Of a stretch of DNA of 64,000 nt, positions 44,494-54,036 are shown one piece after another (the first letter of the stretch is position 1; each line of letters opens with the position of its first letter). A program made the position numbers and the translations under genes. Source of the DNA: Lactobacillus intestinalis (lineage in GTDB: Bacteria; Bacillota; Bacilli; Lactobacillales; Lactobacillaceae); assembly GCF_024397795.1 (NCBI RefSeq), contig NZ_CP072985.1, positions 248,001-312,000 on the forward strand, read 5' to 3'. The notes under the pieces were generated by a model. The model was not told the DNA's origin, ran no database searches, and saw only the letters and a list, made by a program, of their open reading frames with translations.

Positions 44494-45934
44494 CGTCAAT
44501 TCCTTCTAATGCCTTGTTAAGTTCCGCAATTGCATCCCTAATCGCTTGGGACTTCCCATTCATTTCATTCAAGATTTCGCTAAGTGAGCGATCATCATGA
44601 TCTTCTTCCTCACTCATCCAAGAAATATCCAAACTAGTATTAGGTCGCTTTTTAATTTCATCAATGCTAAACTTGCGCCAACGACCATTTGGATTCTTTT
44701 CCTTATCCCAAGTCTCTTTTCTCTTAGAACGATCATCCGCACAGAATGCTTTTTCAAATTCCGCAAAATCCTTCTTGTTCAACGGATTACGCTTACCGAA
44801 TGAGCGCATTTGGTGACGCATGTCATAAATCCACACATCTTCAGTGTTATCTTTATCACTTTCACCACGAGTAAAGAACAAGACATTAGTTTGCACCCCT
44901 TGAGCATAGAAAATCCCCGTTGGCAAACGCAAGATAGTGTGAAGATTACACTTATTCATAAGATCACGTCTGATTTCTTCACCTTTTCCATCTGCGAACA
45001 GGACGTTATCAGGCACAACAACCGCAGCTCTTGCCTTACCGTCTTTCTTAAGTGAGTTATAGATAATCTGCAAGAAGTTCAGCTGCTTGTTACTAGTTTC
45101 AAAAGTTAAGTCGTCACGAGTAGCGCGTTCGCCACCTTTTTTAGTACCAAATGGTGGATTAGTCAAAACTACATCATAATCCTTCATCCATTCACCATTT
45201 GCAGACAAGGAGTCACCTTGTTCAAGCTTGCCATCCATTCCGTGTAAGTATTGATTCATCAGAGCCAAACGGTGCGTAGTCTCTACCAATTCCATCCCAG
45301 AGAAGGCTTCATGAACTTGGAAGTCATATTGATCTTGATCAAGAGTCGAGTAATCATACTTATCATCAAGATATTCATTGGCAGCCACCATAAAGCCAAA
45401 AGTACCAGCTGCCGGGTCATTACAACGATCGCCAATTTCGGGTTTTATCATTCTAACCATCATATTGATTAATGGACGCGGAGTAAAGTATTGACCAGCA
45501 CCTGACTTAACCTCATTAGCGTTCTTTTCCATCAAGCCTTCATATAGTTCACCCAAGCCTTCTTCACGAGCAGAGAACCAATCTAAGCCGTCGATATCCT
45601 TGATAATCTTTTCTAAGTTAGCTGGTTCATGGATTGCAGTAGAAGCATCGGCATAAATACCGTTAATGCGTTTACTTTCAACAATTTCAGGATTACCTAA
45701 ATCAAGCAACAATTGACGATAAAAGTTACTTAATTCCAGACCTTCCTTAGAAACCAAGTTATCCCAGCGATACTTTTCTGGAATATCCTGCTCTTCTCCT
45801 TGTTCCTTACTCATTTTTAAGAATAGGATGTAAGTCAATTCAGTGATGTAGTCTTGATAACTAACCCCATCATCACGCAGAACATTACATTCGTTCCAAA
45901 GCTTTTGAACTATTTCTTGATTACTCATTCCCAT
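44483..45934 (-). CDS. hsdM: Type I RM methyltransferase subunit HsdM
   Basis: A 483-residue N6-adenine methyltransferase. 'SGAGQYFTPRPLINMMVRM' and the SAM-binding 'DPAAGTFGFMVAANEYL' are present, with the catalytic 'DVVLTNPPFGTKKGG'. The N-terminal HsdM_N helical domain is intact. AAGGAG lies 10 nt ahead of the ATG. Together with HsdS it methylates the host's recognition sites; with HsdR it restricts unmodified DNA. It overlaps hsdS and follows hsdR by 14 bp. Confidence 0.95.
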   Translation of the reverse strand: MGMSNQEIVQKLWNECNVLRDDGVSYQDYITELTYILFLKMSKEQGEEQDIPEKYRWDNLVSKEGLELSNFYRQLLLDLGNPEIVESKRINGIYADASTAIHEPANLEKIIKDIDGLDWFSAREEGLGELYEGLMEKNANEVKSGAGQYFTPRPLINMMVRMIKPEIGDRCNDPAAGTFGFMVAANEYLDDKYDYSTLDQDQYDFQVHEAFSGMELVETTHRLALMNQYLHGMDGKLEQGDSLSANGEWMKDYDVVLTNPPFGTKKGGERATRDDLTFETSNKQLNFLQIIYNSLKKDGKARAAVVVPDNVLFADGKGEEIRRDLMNKCNLHTILRLPTGIFYAQGVQTNVLFFTRGESDKDNTEDVWIYDMRHQMRSFGKRNPLNKKDFAEFEKAFCADDRSKRKETWDKEKNPNGRWRKFSIDEIKKRPNTSLDISWMSEEEDHDDRSLSEILNEMNGKSQAIRDAIAELNKALEGIDDED

Positions 45935-45948
45935 TTACACAAAACTCC

Positions 45949-48900
45949 TTAAACATATAAATTCTCATTTAATACATAAATTATCTGATCCGCATTCTCT
46001 GGAAAGATCTTCTTCATTTGGCGATAACCACCTTGACGCTTGAAATAAAAGTTATCATCAAAAGCGTGCTCAGCAGTTGGACCAAGGACGGTCGATGCCA
46101 TTAATTGATTTTCGATCTTTTTCAACCACTTCTTTTGTGGAATCGTCCAATCAGCCATGCCGTAGACCTTTTGCATGGCATTATGAATGCGCACATCATG
46201 GTCTATCAATTCTGATCCAGATGCTACTTGCCGAATAAAGCTAATGATATCGGCCGTAGTTTGAACATGCTTAGCACTCTTCCAAGCCGTTTGAAGGTCA
46301 TTTTCTTTAAAGCCATTCTGCTCAAGCTTTAACTTAATATCTTTCAATTCGCTATACGTCAAATCTTTCGGTCGAGTAGCAATTACCTGCAAAGCCGGAA
46401 TCGTATCCACATTCTTTTTGATAAACTCCGTAAAACTATCAATATAATCAGCTGGTTCTTGATTACCATTCCCATACCCACGAACAATATTGACGACCTT
46501 ATCCTCAGCATTCGAAATCACTTGCTTTCGTTGAGTAAGATTAAGCCGATCTAGTCGTTTAAACTTTGGCCACTCTTTCAAGAAACTCTCTTTATCAAGC
46601 TTGCTTAATTTTCCAGCCCAACTATCAACTGACTTCACCTCGGCTAAACGTTCAAACTCTTTTCTCTTCTTATCATCTAAGCGTTTGATTTTTCTTTCAA
46701 CTGCACCAGCCATATCCACTTGATATTGGTATGAATCCTCATTAACTTCAAAATAATCCTTCTTATGATTCAAGAAGTAATGAATGTTGTGACTTGGATT
46801 TTTAACCACGGGCTTCATATTGGTAACTTTATTCATTGCATCGTAAATTCCGACTGCATCATAGATAGTAAACTTGTCCTTATGAATTTCGGGACAAAGA
46901 CGCGTTGCACGACCCAGCATTTGCTCGTACAAGATTCTTGATTGAACTCGTCTTAAAAAGACAATATTAGTAATCTTAGGCACATCCACCCCAGTTGTCA
47001 ATAAGTCAACAGTTACTACAATATTAGGATTAGCTTCATTTTTAAAATTCTTGATTTCTTGGTTAGGATGACGGATTGAACCGGTGATCTTTTCGATTGT
47101 ATCATCATCTACTGGTCTACCAGCATCCTTAAAGGCTTGCTTCAAAAGATCGACTACCATATCAGCATGTTCATCAGTTGCCGCAAAAATCAACGTCTTT
47201 CCGACATTTTCATCATTTGGATCAAGATATCTTTCAACTAAAGTATCACATACGACCTTATTGAAGCTTTTAGTAATTACTCGATGATTGAAGTCCTTAA
47301 CATCAAAGTTCATATTATCAGGTAGCTTTTCTTTATCGATAGTTTTTTCATCTTGATTGAACACATCGACCTCAGCGCCCTTTTTGAAGTGAATTCCTTC
47401 TTTTGCAAGTTTAGTTTCAATAATTACTGGCGCATCATGGTCCACTAAGTAGCCATCAAGGACAGCTTGCTGATAACTATAGGTATAGACAGGAGTGCCA
47501 AAAATTTCAGTAGTCTGCAAAGCCGGAGTGGCAGTCATTCCGATAGCTGTAGCGTCAAAATAATCCACCACACGCCGATATTGACTCACATATTCATCTT
47601 GATTATAAAATTGATATTCACTATCACTTAATTCCCGATCCTCGGCATAACCACGGTGAGCTTCATCAACAATAATAAAGTCATATTGACCAACGGAAGG
47701 CTTTTCAGAATCGTTATTGCTAAAGAAGAGCCGCTTAATCATCCCTTGAACCGTAGCAATTTGAATCTTAGTGGAAGCATCTGGTACTTTATCGCTGAGT
47801 TCCTTTAACCCATAAATTGATGAAATCGACATGCTACCAATTTTATTATCTTTAATAGCATTTGCTGTTTGACGACCAAGGGAATTTCTATCTACTAAAT
47901 AAAGAATTCTTCTGGCACGCTTGTGCTTAAGTAAACGATACATTAATGAAATTGCAGTTCTAGTTTTTCCAGTTCCTGTCGCCATTGCAAGTAAAATACG
48001 CTTCTTTTTATTTTTAATTGCATCTTCGATTGCATTGATAGCGGCAATTTGATAAGGCCGATCTGCAAATTTAGGATAGTCCTGATCATTCACCAAATCG
48101 TCATCAGCTGTATCTTTATTTCTTGCGGTTAGTTTTAGTGTTAAGTCTTCGGGATGGTGAAATTCTTCTAGTGCATACGCATTTTCCTTAGGATTGCGTG
48201 CATCCCAGAACCAAATTCCAGACTTTTCTTGATATTGCTTTAAATAAGGACGTCCATTAGCAGTATAGATGAAGGGAACTTTATAATCGCTCATTTCATT
48301 TGTAACTAAATGATAGTCTGATCTAAAGGGAACCTCTTTAGCATATTCCTTAGGTTGAACCATTTGACCTGCAATATCTTGATCCCATTTTTTAGCTTCA
48401 ACAATTCCATAAAATTCTAGTCCCTTAAACAGAGCATAGTCTGCCCTTTGGCCATTAGGGAGAACCCATTCAGCAATCGCCATATTATGGCCCTTTTGCG
48501 GTTCAGTTTGCTTAGTCCAATTATTCAATTCTTCACTATCAGCTTCCCAACCTGCCTGTTGAAGTTGATGATCAATTAATTGCCTAGTTTCAGCTTCAGT
48601 TAGTTGATGTTTTTTAGCAAACTCCACATTAACTTTATGTCTCCGTGTTTGCTCGGCTGGCGTCACAGTGACTGGAGGACGATTGGTTTGCAGCTGTTTG
48701 ATTTTTTCTTCGAGAAGCTTGATTTTATTTTCTTGATCTTTTAAAAGAGTTTGTTGATCTATAGGTTTAACATAGTCAGCTACCTGATCCAAAGAATAGA
48801 CATCTAAGAACCACTTCCATATTAAATATGCCTGTTCATCAATTTTCAAAGCATCAGCTTTCGTCGCAATAAAGTGATCATCATGAGCGGCCTTATTACG

Positions 48901-49164
48901 CTTGAGTCGAATGATATTCAATGCATTCAAAACAACAATTGGATATTCATTTTGTGAACGAGCTAATTTTTCAATCCGCTGTTGTTGATTAAGTTCCCAA
49001 TCTACTATCCCATCTAAATGCATTATTTCTTTAGTAAGTTGTTCACCAAAAGTTCCAAAAACCGTCAAACTGCTTCTCGGATCCGAATAAATGAGTGATT
49101 CTGCACTTGAAGCCAATTTAGCATATTCTTGGTAGTTCTTTTCTGAAGTTTGAAAATTAGACAT
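45949..49164 (-). CDS. hsdR: Type I RM endonuclease/translocase subunit HsdR
   Basis: A 1,071-residue motor and nuclease. The N-terminal helical part resembles DUF4145 (about residues 1-140), then a coiled coil, then an HsdR_N nuclease-like part ('MAIAEWVLPNGQRADYALFK', 'GIVEAKKWDQD', with the E-x-K motif). The helicase core has 'ATGTGKTRTAISLMYRLL' near residue 392 and 'VDEAHRGYAEDRE' near 501. The C-terminal helical domain is of EcoEI type. It is first in the operon. All main motifs are intact, so the nuclease should be active when HsdS is functional. Confidence 0.95.
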   Translation of the reverse strand: MSNFQTSEKNYQEYAKLASSAESLIYSDPRSSLTVFGTFGEQLTKEIMHLDGIVDWELNQQQRIEKLARSQNEYPIVVLNALNIIRLKRNKAAHDDHFIATKADALKIDEQAYLIWKWFLDVYSLDQVADYVKPIDQQTLLKDQENKIKLLEEKIKQLQTNRPPVTVTPAEQTRRHKVNVEFAKKHQLTEAETRQLIDHQLQQAGWEADSEELNNWTKQTEPQKGHNMAIAEWVLPNGQRADYALFKGLEFYGIVEAKKWDQDIAGQMVQPKEYAKEVPFRSDYHLVTNEMSDYKVPFIYTANGRPYLKQYQEKSGIWFWDARNPKENAYALEEFHHPEDLTLKLTARNKDTADDDLVNDQDYPKFADRPYQIAAINAIEDAIKNKKKRILLAMATGTGKTRTAISLMYRLLKHKRARRILYLVDRNSLGRQTANAIKDNKIGSMSISSIYGLKELSDKVPDASTKIQIATVQGMIKRLFFSNNDSEKPSVGQYDFIIVDEAHRGYAEDRELSDSEYQFYNQDEYVSQYRRVVDYFDATAIGMTATPALQTTEIFGTPVYTYSYQQAVLDGYLVDHDAPVIIETKLAKEGIHFKKGAEVDVFNQDEKTIDKEKLPDNMNFDVKDFNHRVITKSFNKVVCDTLVERYLDPNDENVGKTLIFAATDEHADMVVDLLKQAFKDAGRPVDDDTIEKITGSIRHPNQEIKNFKNEANPNIVVTVDLLTTGVDVPKITNIVFLRRVQSRILYEQMLGRATRLCPEIHKDKFTIYDAVGIYDAMNKVTNMKPVVKNPSHNIHYFLNHKKDYFEVNEDSYQYQVDMAGAVERKIKRLDDKKRKEFERLAEVKSVDSWAGKLSKLDKESFLKEWPKFKRLDRLNLTQRKQVISNAEDKVVNIVRGYGNGNQEPADYIDSFTEFIKKNVDTIPALQVIATRPKDLTYSELKDIKLKLEQNGFKENDLQTAWKSAKHVQTTADIISFIRQVASGSELIDHDVRIHNAMQKVYGMADWTIPQKKWLKKIENQLMASTVLGPTAEHAFDDNFYFKRQGGYRQMKKIFPENADQIIYVLNENLYV

Positions 49165-49292
49165 TCTTATTCCTCCACGAAATCAATATATCAATATTTT
49201 ACTCTGAACCTTAGAGAGAAAACAAGTCGGCTCAATATTAGGAAGCAATTATTTGTTATAATATACCTAAAACAATTCAAAGGGATGAAACT

Positions 49293-50387
49293 ATGGACGA
49301 AAAACAGTACTCGAAGCTCATCGATAAAGAAGTTCAAAACTTACCTATCTATGTTTATTACTATACTCAGCAACCTAATTTAGCGGTAACTACAATTTAC
49401 CAATATTTAACAGAATACCGGCGCTTTTTTGATTGGTTACGGAACACGCCAGCTGATATAGAAGATCCTCAAAAAGGCAACTTGAGCAATGCTAAATCTA
49501 ACAAAGAAATCGAACTTTCAACCTTGGAGCATTTGCGCGCCGTTGACATTCAGAGTTACTTAAAATTTTTGAGCGTAAGAGAAAACAAGCAATCCACGCG
49601 CGATAGTAAAAAGACCATCAATCGCACTATTAATGCCCTCCGGTCACTTTACCACTATCTAACGGTCACAGCAGATGTGGAAGATGGTGAACCTTATTTT
49701 TATCGCAATGTCATGCTTAAAGTTCCCATTGAAAAAGGTACTAAGGAATCGATCGCTTATCGTAATGCCAAATATCAACCCATGCTTTATACGGGAGAAA
49801 AGAAGCACGCGTGGCTTGATTTTCTCAGTAATACCTACGAACATACCTTAAGTAATCGAGCACTCTCATCGTTTTTATTCAATAAAGAGCGCGATATTGC
49901 AGTTATTGCGTTATTACTTGCCTCTGGAATTCGTGTTTCGGAGCTTGCTCGACTCAATCTTAAGGATCTCAATTTACGTGAGCGCAGCATTTTGGTGATT
50001 CGTAAAGGCAATAAAAAGGATGCGCCCTTGATTGCAGACTGGGCAATGCCATATATTAATAATTATTTGGCAATCCGCACTGAACGCTACAGCCCTGATA
50101 AACAGGAGCAAGCACTATTTTTAACTCGTTATGCAGGAAAGGCTAAACGAATTGCCACTAATACAGTGGAAAGGTTTGTTTCTCGCTATTCTGAAGCCTT
50201 CCCTGAGGGCAATCGTACTACTCCACATAAATTGCGCCATTCTCTTGGGACTGAACTCTATGAAGATAGTAAAGATGTGATGGTCGTTGCCACTCAATTG
50301 GGGCATACTGGTATTTCTGCAACCGACCAATATATTCAACAATCAAAGATGGATAAACAGCGAAGTGCGTTAAATAAGACTAAGTAG
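49293..50387 (+). CDS. xerS: XerS-like tyrosine recombinase
   Basis: A 364-residue recombinase with a core-binding N-terminus and a full catalytic domain: Arg 214 in 'LLASGIRVSELARL', 'RKGNKKDAP' with the hairpin Lys, 'PHKLRHSLGTEL' (His 312, Arg 315), 'LGHTG', and Tyr in 'TDQYIQQS'. It resembles XerS, the single recombinase that resolves chromosome dimers in streptococci and some lactic acid bacteria. AAGGGATG lies ahead of the ATG, with TATAAT near 49257. It is divergent from hsdR. I see no dif-like site in the 128 bp between them. A role in hsdS inversion is possible but unsupported. Confidence 0.85.
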   Translation: MDEKQYSKLIDKEVQNLPIYVYYYTQQPNLAVTTIYQYLTEYRRFFDWLRNTPADIEDPQKGNLSNAKSNKEIELSTLEHLRAVDIQSYLKFLSVRENKQSTRDSKKTINRTINALRSLYHYLTVTADVEDGEPYFYRNVMLKVPIEKGTKESIAYRNAKYQPMLYTGEKKHAWLDFLSNTYEHTLSNRALSSFLFNKERDIAVIALLLASGIRVSELARLNLKDLNLRERSILVIRKGNKKDAPLIADWAMPYINNYLAIRTERYSPDKQEQALFLTRYAGKAKRIATNTVERFVSRYSEAFPEGNRTTPHKLRHSLGTELYEDSKDVMVVATQLGHTGISATDQYIQQSKMDKQRSALNKTK

Positions 50388-50935
50388 GCATTTAATAACA
50401 ATTTTTTCAAAAAAATTCGCTTACACTGTACATTTCTCTTGCTTTGTATGTTACAATACTTGATGAAATAGTTGTAACCAGTGCCTATGATGTTGGTATA
50501 ACTAGTGTTAAAGTACATGGTGGCAATTTCTCCTAAAAAAGAGAAGACATATTTCTAAATAAAAAACATTCTAAATTTGTATGAAAAAGTTTTCTAAATG
50601 CAGTGAGTATATCTCAATGAGTTAGAGTGCAACTTTTTTCTAACAAGTTTTAATTAAATTTCTTTTCTATTGCTTTTTTACTGGTTAGTATATCTGCTGG
50701 GAACTTGCAAAGATGAAAATATTTTTGATTATTATGTGGATATTACAGAAAATGTTTTCGCATAACAGAACAATCAGAACATACAAAAAATACGATAGAG
50801 TCGTTGGGATTTAGATTCTATCGTATTTTTTTGCTCTTTTGTAGATTATAAGTTTTTTTCTCTCCATTCCCTTTCATAAAGAACTACAATAAGAAGTGTA
50901 ACCACTATTTTTGTTATAAAAAAAGAGGGAGAAAA
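50388..50935 (+). other. 548-bp gap with an unexplained terminator
   Basis: No convincing ORF. The 5' edge has a short AATTTTTT / AAAAAATT hairpin that may end xerS. A strong terminator (listed separately) stands 100 bp before the APC permease gene, so a short RNA or an attenuated leader may lie in 50430-50830. Possible promoter fragments (TACAAT near 50452) are weak. It is not a T-box: no GGTGG T-box motif is seen. Confidence 0.5.
50788..50832 (+). terminator. Orphan strong terminator upstream of the APC permease gene
   Basis: The perfect 12-bp stem AAATACGATAGA / TCTATCGTATTT is followed by seven T. No gene ends just before it. Confidence 0.9.
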
Positions 50936-52306
50936 ATGACTAATAAAGGTTCAGTTCCTAAGAAGTTATCTTTTATTTCGATATACTTCTTAGGTATTAA
51001 CGCAGTAATTGGATCAGGAACCTTCCTGCTTCCATCTGTAATTTATCGTTATATGAATTTGTCTGCAATTTTTGTATTGCTATGTACGGCAATTACTGTC
51101 AGCATGATTGCTTTATGTTATGCTGACTTATCTAGCCGTTTCACTGGATCAGGAGCTGCATGGCTTTATTCATATAATGCATTTGGACGGTTTGCTGGAT
51201 ACGAGCTAGGAATATTTACCTGGTTTTTGGGATGTACGACTCTATCAGCGGAAGTTGTAGCCTTATTAACCATCTTGAAGAGTTTCCTGCCAATTTTTAA
51301 AAATCCATATGTATACGCAGGCGGCGTAATATTCTTAATTTTACTATTCTCAATTATTAACTTCTTCGGAAGATCTTGGGTAAAAGTCGTTAATAATATT
51401 TCTGCAGCTGCTAAAATCATAACATTGGTAGTGTTCATTGTGGTTGGGGTCTTCTTTATCAAATTTACCAACTTCTCACATGTTATTCCACATGCAGCTT
51501 TGACGGGATTTATGCCATTTGTAAAACACTTCGGTGCGGCATTTACTCCAATCTTCTATTTGTTCACTGGCTTTTCATTTATTCCAATTGCCGCTAAACA
51601 AATGAATAATCCAGAAAAGAATATTCCACGAGTTTTAATTGCAGTTATGACAAGTGTTACCATCTTGGACTGCTTGATGTTACTAGTCGCAATTGGACTA
51701 AGTGGTGAAAAACTAGGTGGTTACTCTAACCCGTTAGCCAATGCTTTAAAGACTGGTGTTGGTGAATGGGGATTTGCCTTCATGATTGTTGGTATGTTAA
51801 TTTCAATCTTTGGTGTAGCTTTCAGTGCTTCGTTTAATACCCCTTCATTGATTGCATCTCTTGCAACGGAACACGGAATGCTTCCAAGATGGATCGGTAA
51901 GAAAAACAAGCATGACGCTCCATGGGTCGGCATTATCTTTACCGCTATTTTATCTGGAGCCTTAGCAACTCAAAGCTATCTATTCTTGGTTTCATGTACT
52001 GTTTTGGCATCATTCGTTCAATATGTACCATCAATTTTAGCAGTTATCAAGTTTAAGCATACTGATGAGTATCCTACTCACGGCTTTTCCCTTCCTGGAA
52101 AATACACTATTCCGATTATAGCTTTAATTATTTCTTGTTATATGATCACAAACTTCACAGTCCCAACACTATTATTAGGAACTGTGGTTGCTGTAATTGC
52201 GGCTGCTTGTTACTTCTTTATTAAAGAAGATAAGGTTGCAGAAGAAAAGCATGAGAGTTTCTTAGCACGACTTAGAAATAAAGCTTTCGATAAAACTAAA
52301 AAGTAA
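50936..52306 (+). CDS. APC-family amino acid permease
   Basis: A 456-residue protein with about 12 membrane helices. The N-terminal 'FLGINAVIGSGTFLLPS' carries the unwound G-S-G substrate motif of the APC superfamily. Proton-coupled amino-acid uptake is likely; the substrate is not readable. AGAGGGAG precedes the ATG. It may be controlled by the orphan terminator 100 bp upstream. A terminator follows. Confidence 0.9.
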   Translation: MTNKGSVPKKLSFISIYFLGINAVIGSGTFLLPSVIYRYMNLSAIFVLLCTAITVSMIALCYADLSSRFTGSGAAWLYSYNAFGRFAGYELGIFTWFLGCTTLSAEVVALLTILKSFLPIFKNPYVYAGGVIFLILLFSIINFFGRSWVKVVNNISAAAKIITLVVFIVVGVFFIKFTNFSHVIPHAALTGFMPFVKHFGAAFTPIFYLFTGFSFIPIAAKQMNNPEKNIPRVLIAVMTSVTILDCLMLLVAIGLSGEKLGGYSNPLANALKTGVGEWGFAFMIVGMLISIFGVAFSASFNTPSLIASLATEHGMLPRWIGKKNKHDAPWVGIIFTAILSGALATQSYLFLVSCTVLASFVQYVPSILAVIKFKHTDEYPTHGFSLPGKYTIPIIALIISCYMITNFTVPTLLLGTVVAVIAAACYFFIKEDKVAEEKHESFLARLRNKAFDKTKK

Positions 52307-52316
52307 AACTAACATG

Positions 52317-52346
52317 AAAAGCATCTGAATTCAGATGCTTTTTGTT
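52317..52346 (+). terminator. Rho-independent terminator
   Basis: The perfect stem AAAAGCATCTGAA / TTCAGATGCTTTT is followed by T. Confidence 0.92.
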
Positions 52347-52393
52347 TGCTTCAAATATGATTTATATTTTAAATATTATATATTTTTAACATA

Positions 52394-52957
52394 CTATTTA
52401 TATTTATAATAGCATTCTTCCACATGATCGTTGATAAGACCCACTGCTTGCAAAAAAGAATAGACAGTAACAGGTCCAACAAACTTAAAACCTATTTTCT
52501 TCATCGCCTTCGATAATTGAAACGAAAGTTCACTTTTAGCTGGAACATCAGCCATCGTGTGGGGATGATTAATAATAGGTTGTGAAATATACTGAAGCAA
52601 AAAGTCTTTAAAGCTGCTTCCTTTCTCTTCTAATTTAACTAAGGCTTGCGCATTATTAATGGCAGCTTCAATCTTACGACGGTTGCGAATAATCCCTTTA
52701 TCTTGCATCAGGGTTGCAAAATCTTTATCCGTAAATTTAGCAACTTTATGATAATCAAAATCAATAAAATCTTGACGGAAGTTTTCTCTTTTATTCAAAA
52801 TAGTTTCCCAAGATAAGCCTGATTGAAAACTTTCCAAAACCAGCATCTCATAAAGATATTGATTATTAAGATTTAACTTTCCCCATTCCTGATCATGATA
52901 AGTTTGGTAAGTTTCATTGGGAGTGTTCCCCCAGTCACAACGCATTCTCTGTGTCAT
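52394..52957 (-). CDS. tag: DNA-3-methyladenine glycosylase I
   Basis: A 187-residue base-excision repair enzyme that removes 3-methyladenine. 'RCDWGNTPNETYQTYHDQEWG' is the N-terminal signature; 'LESFQSGLSWETILNKRENF' follows. The C-terminal zinc-binding His/Cys positions appear in 'NDHVEECYY'. GAGATGATTG precedes the ATG. Single gene between convergent and divergent neighbours. Confidence 0.95.
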   Translation of the reverse strand: MTQRMRCDWGNTPNETYQTYHDQEWGKLNLNNQYLYEMLVLESFQSGLSWETILNKRENFRQDFIDFDYHKVAKFTDKDFATLMQDKGIIRNRRKIEAAINNAQALVKLEEKGSSFKDFLLQYISQPIINHPHTMADVPAKSELSFQLSKAMKKIGFKFVGPVTVYSFLQAVGLINDHVEECYYKYK

Positions 52958-53044
52958 TCAATCATCTCATTTCCAATTTAATTATAACGTGCCTTATAAT
53001 AATTATAGTAAAGGAAGTTTTATTCAGCAAAACGGAGGCATATT

Positions 53045-53140
53045 ATGAATCGCTTTCTTAAATACGCACTCATTGGCATAGTTGTTGTAGTTGTTTGGAT
53101 TTTGTTAGCAAAGCATGGATTTTATTTCTTCATATTCTAA
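53045..53140 (+). CDS. 31-residue single-helix membrane peptide
   Basis: A short ORF behind a good GGAGG site 7 nt from the ATG. The peptide has a basic N-terminus (MNRFLKY), one membrane helix rich in Val and Ile, and a short aromatic end. It is too small for routine calling. Upstream are AT-rich promoter-like sequences; the next gene starts 79 bp on. The function is unknown; single-helix regulatory or toxic peptides have this form. Confidence 0.5.
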   Translation: MNRFLKYALIGIVVVVVWILLAKHGFYFFIF

Positions 53141-53218
53141 AATTTTGTGTTTGTTGGTTGTTTTTTTGTAATATAATATGTTTGAGTAACAATGATCTTG
53201 ATGATGGGGGGTATTAAA

Positions 53219-54022
53219 ATGGCATTTCCATATAAAAATCAATTCAATCTTTATTGCAAAAACGAAAAAAAGCTTTCCACTAACACAATCGATCTCGCTA
53301 ATAAATCGGTTAATACCTTTTGGAATTACTATGCAACGGGGAGCGATGATCCTGATATTAACATTGTTAATGAAACCGACATTCGCAATTTCTTGGATTC
53401 TCTTGAAACCGAATTGAAATTCAAGAAGAACACTATCAATAAGTATCTCAGTCATTTAAAGATGTACTTTACATACTTATATAGTCATCAATTTATTGAT
53501 AACTACCCTATTTTAACGATTAGTGGCCGGAATTTTAGTCGTAAACAAACTTATAAGATTAATTGGATGGATAAACTTCCTCAAATTGCTCAAATTGACA
53601 ATATTCATCCGGAAACCATTAAATTCATGACAGCCATCTCTTTAGGCTACAAGCCCACTGAAGTTTTGAGTTTGCGTTTAAACACCCTACTAAATGGATT
53701 AAAGGACGAAGGATTAAAGCAATATCTAAAAAATCACACTGAATTTCATGGAAGTGATAATCCTTATATCATCAGTAAAAAAGATGGTGGTCACTACGCT
53801 TCAGATTTCCATATTGTTCAAAATATTCAACCAGATAAGAAACTTTTAGGGATGCCGCTCACTTTGCAGGCATTGCGCTTGAGTTATGTTTACTCTATTC
53901 TTTCTGATAGCAAAAAGACTGATGAAGAACTTGAAAAAATCTTACGCGTTAATAAGAGGTCTTTAGTTTATTATCGTAAAAACTTCTTGCTTTACGTAAA
54001 TGCAGAAGAATTTACACTATAA
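53219..54022 (+). CDS. Xer-like protein lacking catalytic residues
   Basis: A 267-residue protein with a tyrosine-recombinase layout: a core-binding domain (about residues 1-100: 'KNTINKYLSHLKMYFTYLY') and a catalytic-like domain. The catalytic set is eroded. Box I reads 'SLGYKPTEVLSLRL' with Lys for Arg. The HxxR box is 'TLQALRLSYVY' with no first His. No GH motif is seen. It resembles XerD-like proteins of streptococci and lactobacilli thought to have lost recombination activity, so it may be a DNA-binding or structural protein. GGGGGG lies ahead of the ATG. It is followed 14 bp on by a lipoprotein gene. Confidence 0.75.
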   Translation: MAFPYKNQFNLYCKNEKKLSTNTIDLANKSVNTFWNYYATGSDDPDINIVNETDIRNFLDSLETELKFKKNTINKYLSHLKMYFTYLYSHQFIDNYPILTISGRNFSRKQTYKINWMDKLPQIAQIDNIHPETIKFMTAISLGYKPTEVLSLRLNTLLNGLKDEGLKQYLKNHTEFHGSDNPYIISKKDGGHYASDFHIVQNIQPDKKLLGMPLTLQALRLSYVYSILSDSKKTDEELEKILRVNKRSLVYYRKNFLLYVNAEEFTL

Positions 54023-54036
54023 TTTGGAGGGAAAAG

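Noticed and set aside
49165..49292. A dif-type recombination site next to the XerS-like gene
   Set aside because: No imperfect palindrome of the right size is visible in the 128 bp between hsdR and the recombinase gene.
49293..50387. The XerS-like recombinase as the hsdS invertase
   Set aside because: No inverted repeats between alternative hsdS copies are seen. The two hsdS halves are in direct orientation and the protein resembles the chromosome-dimer type.
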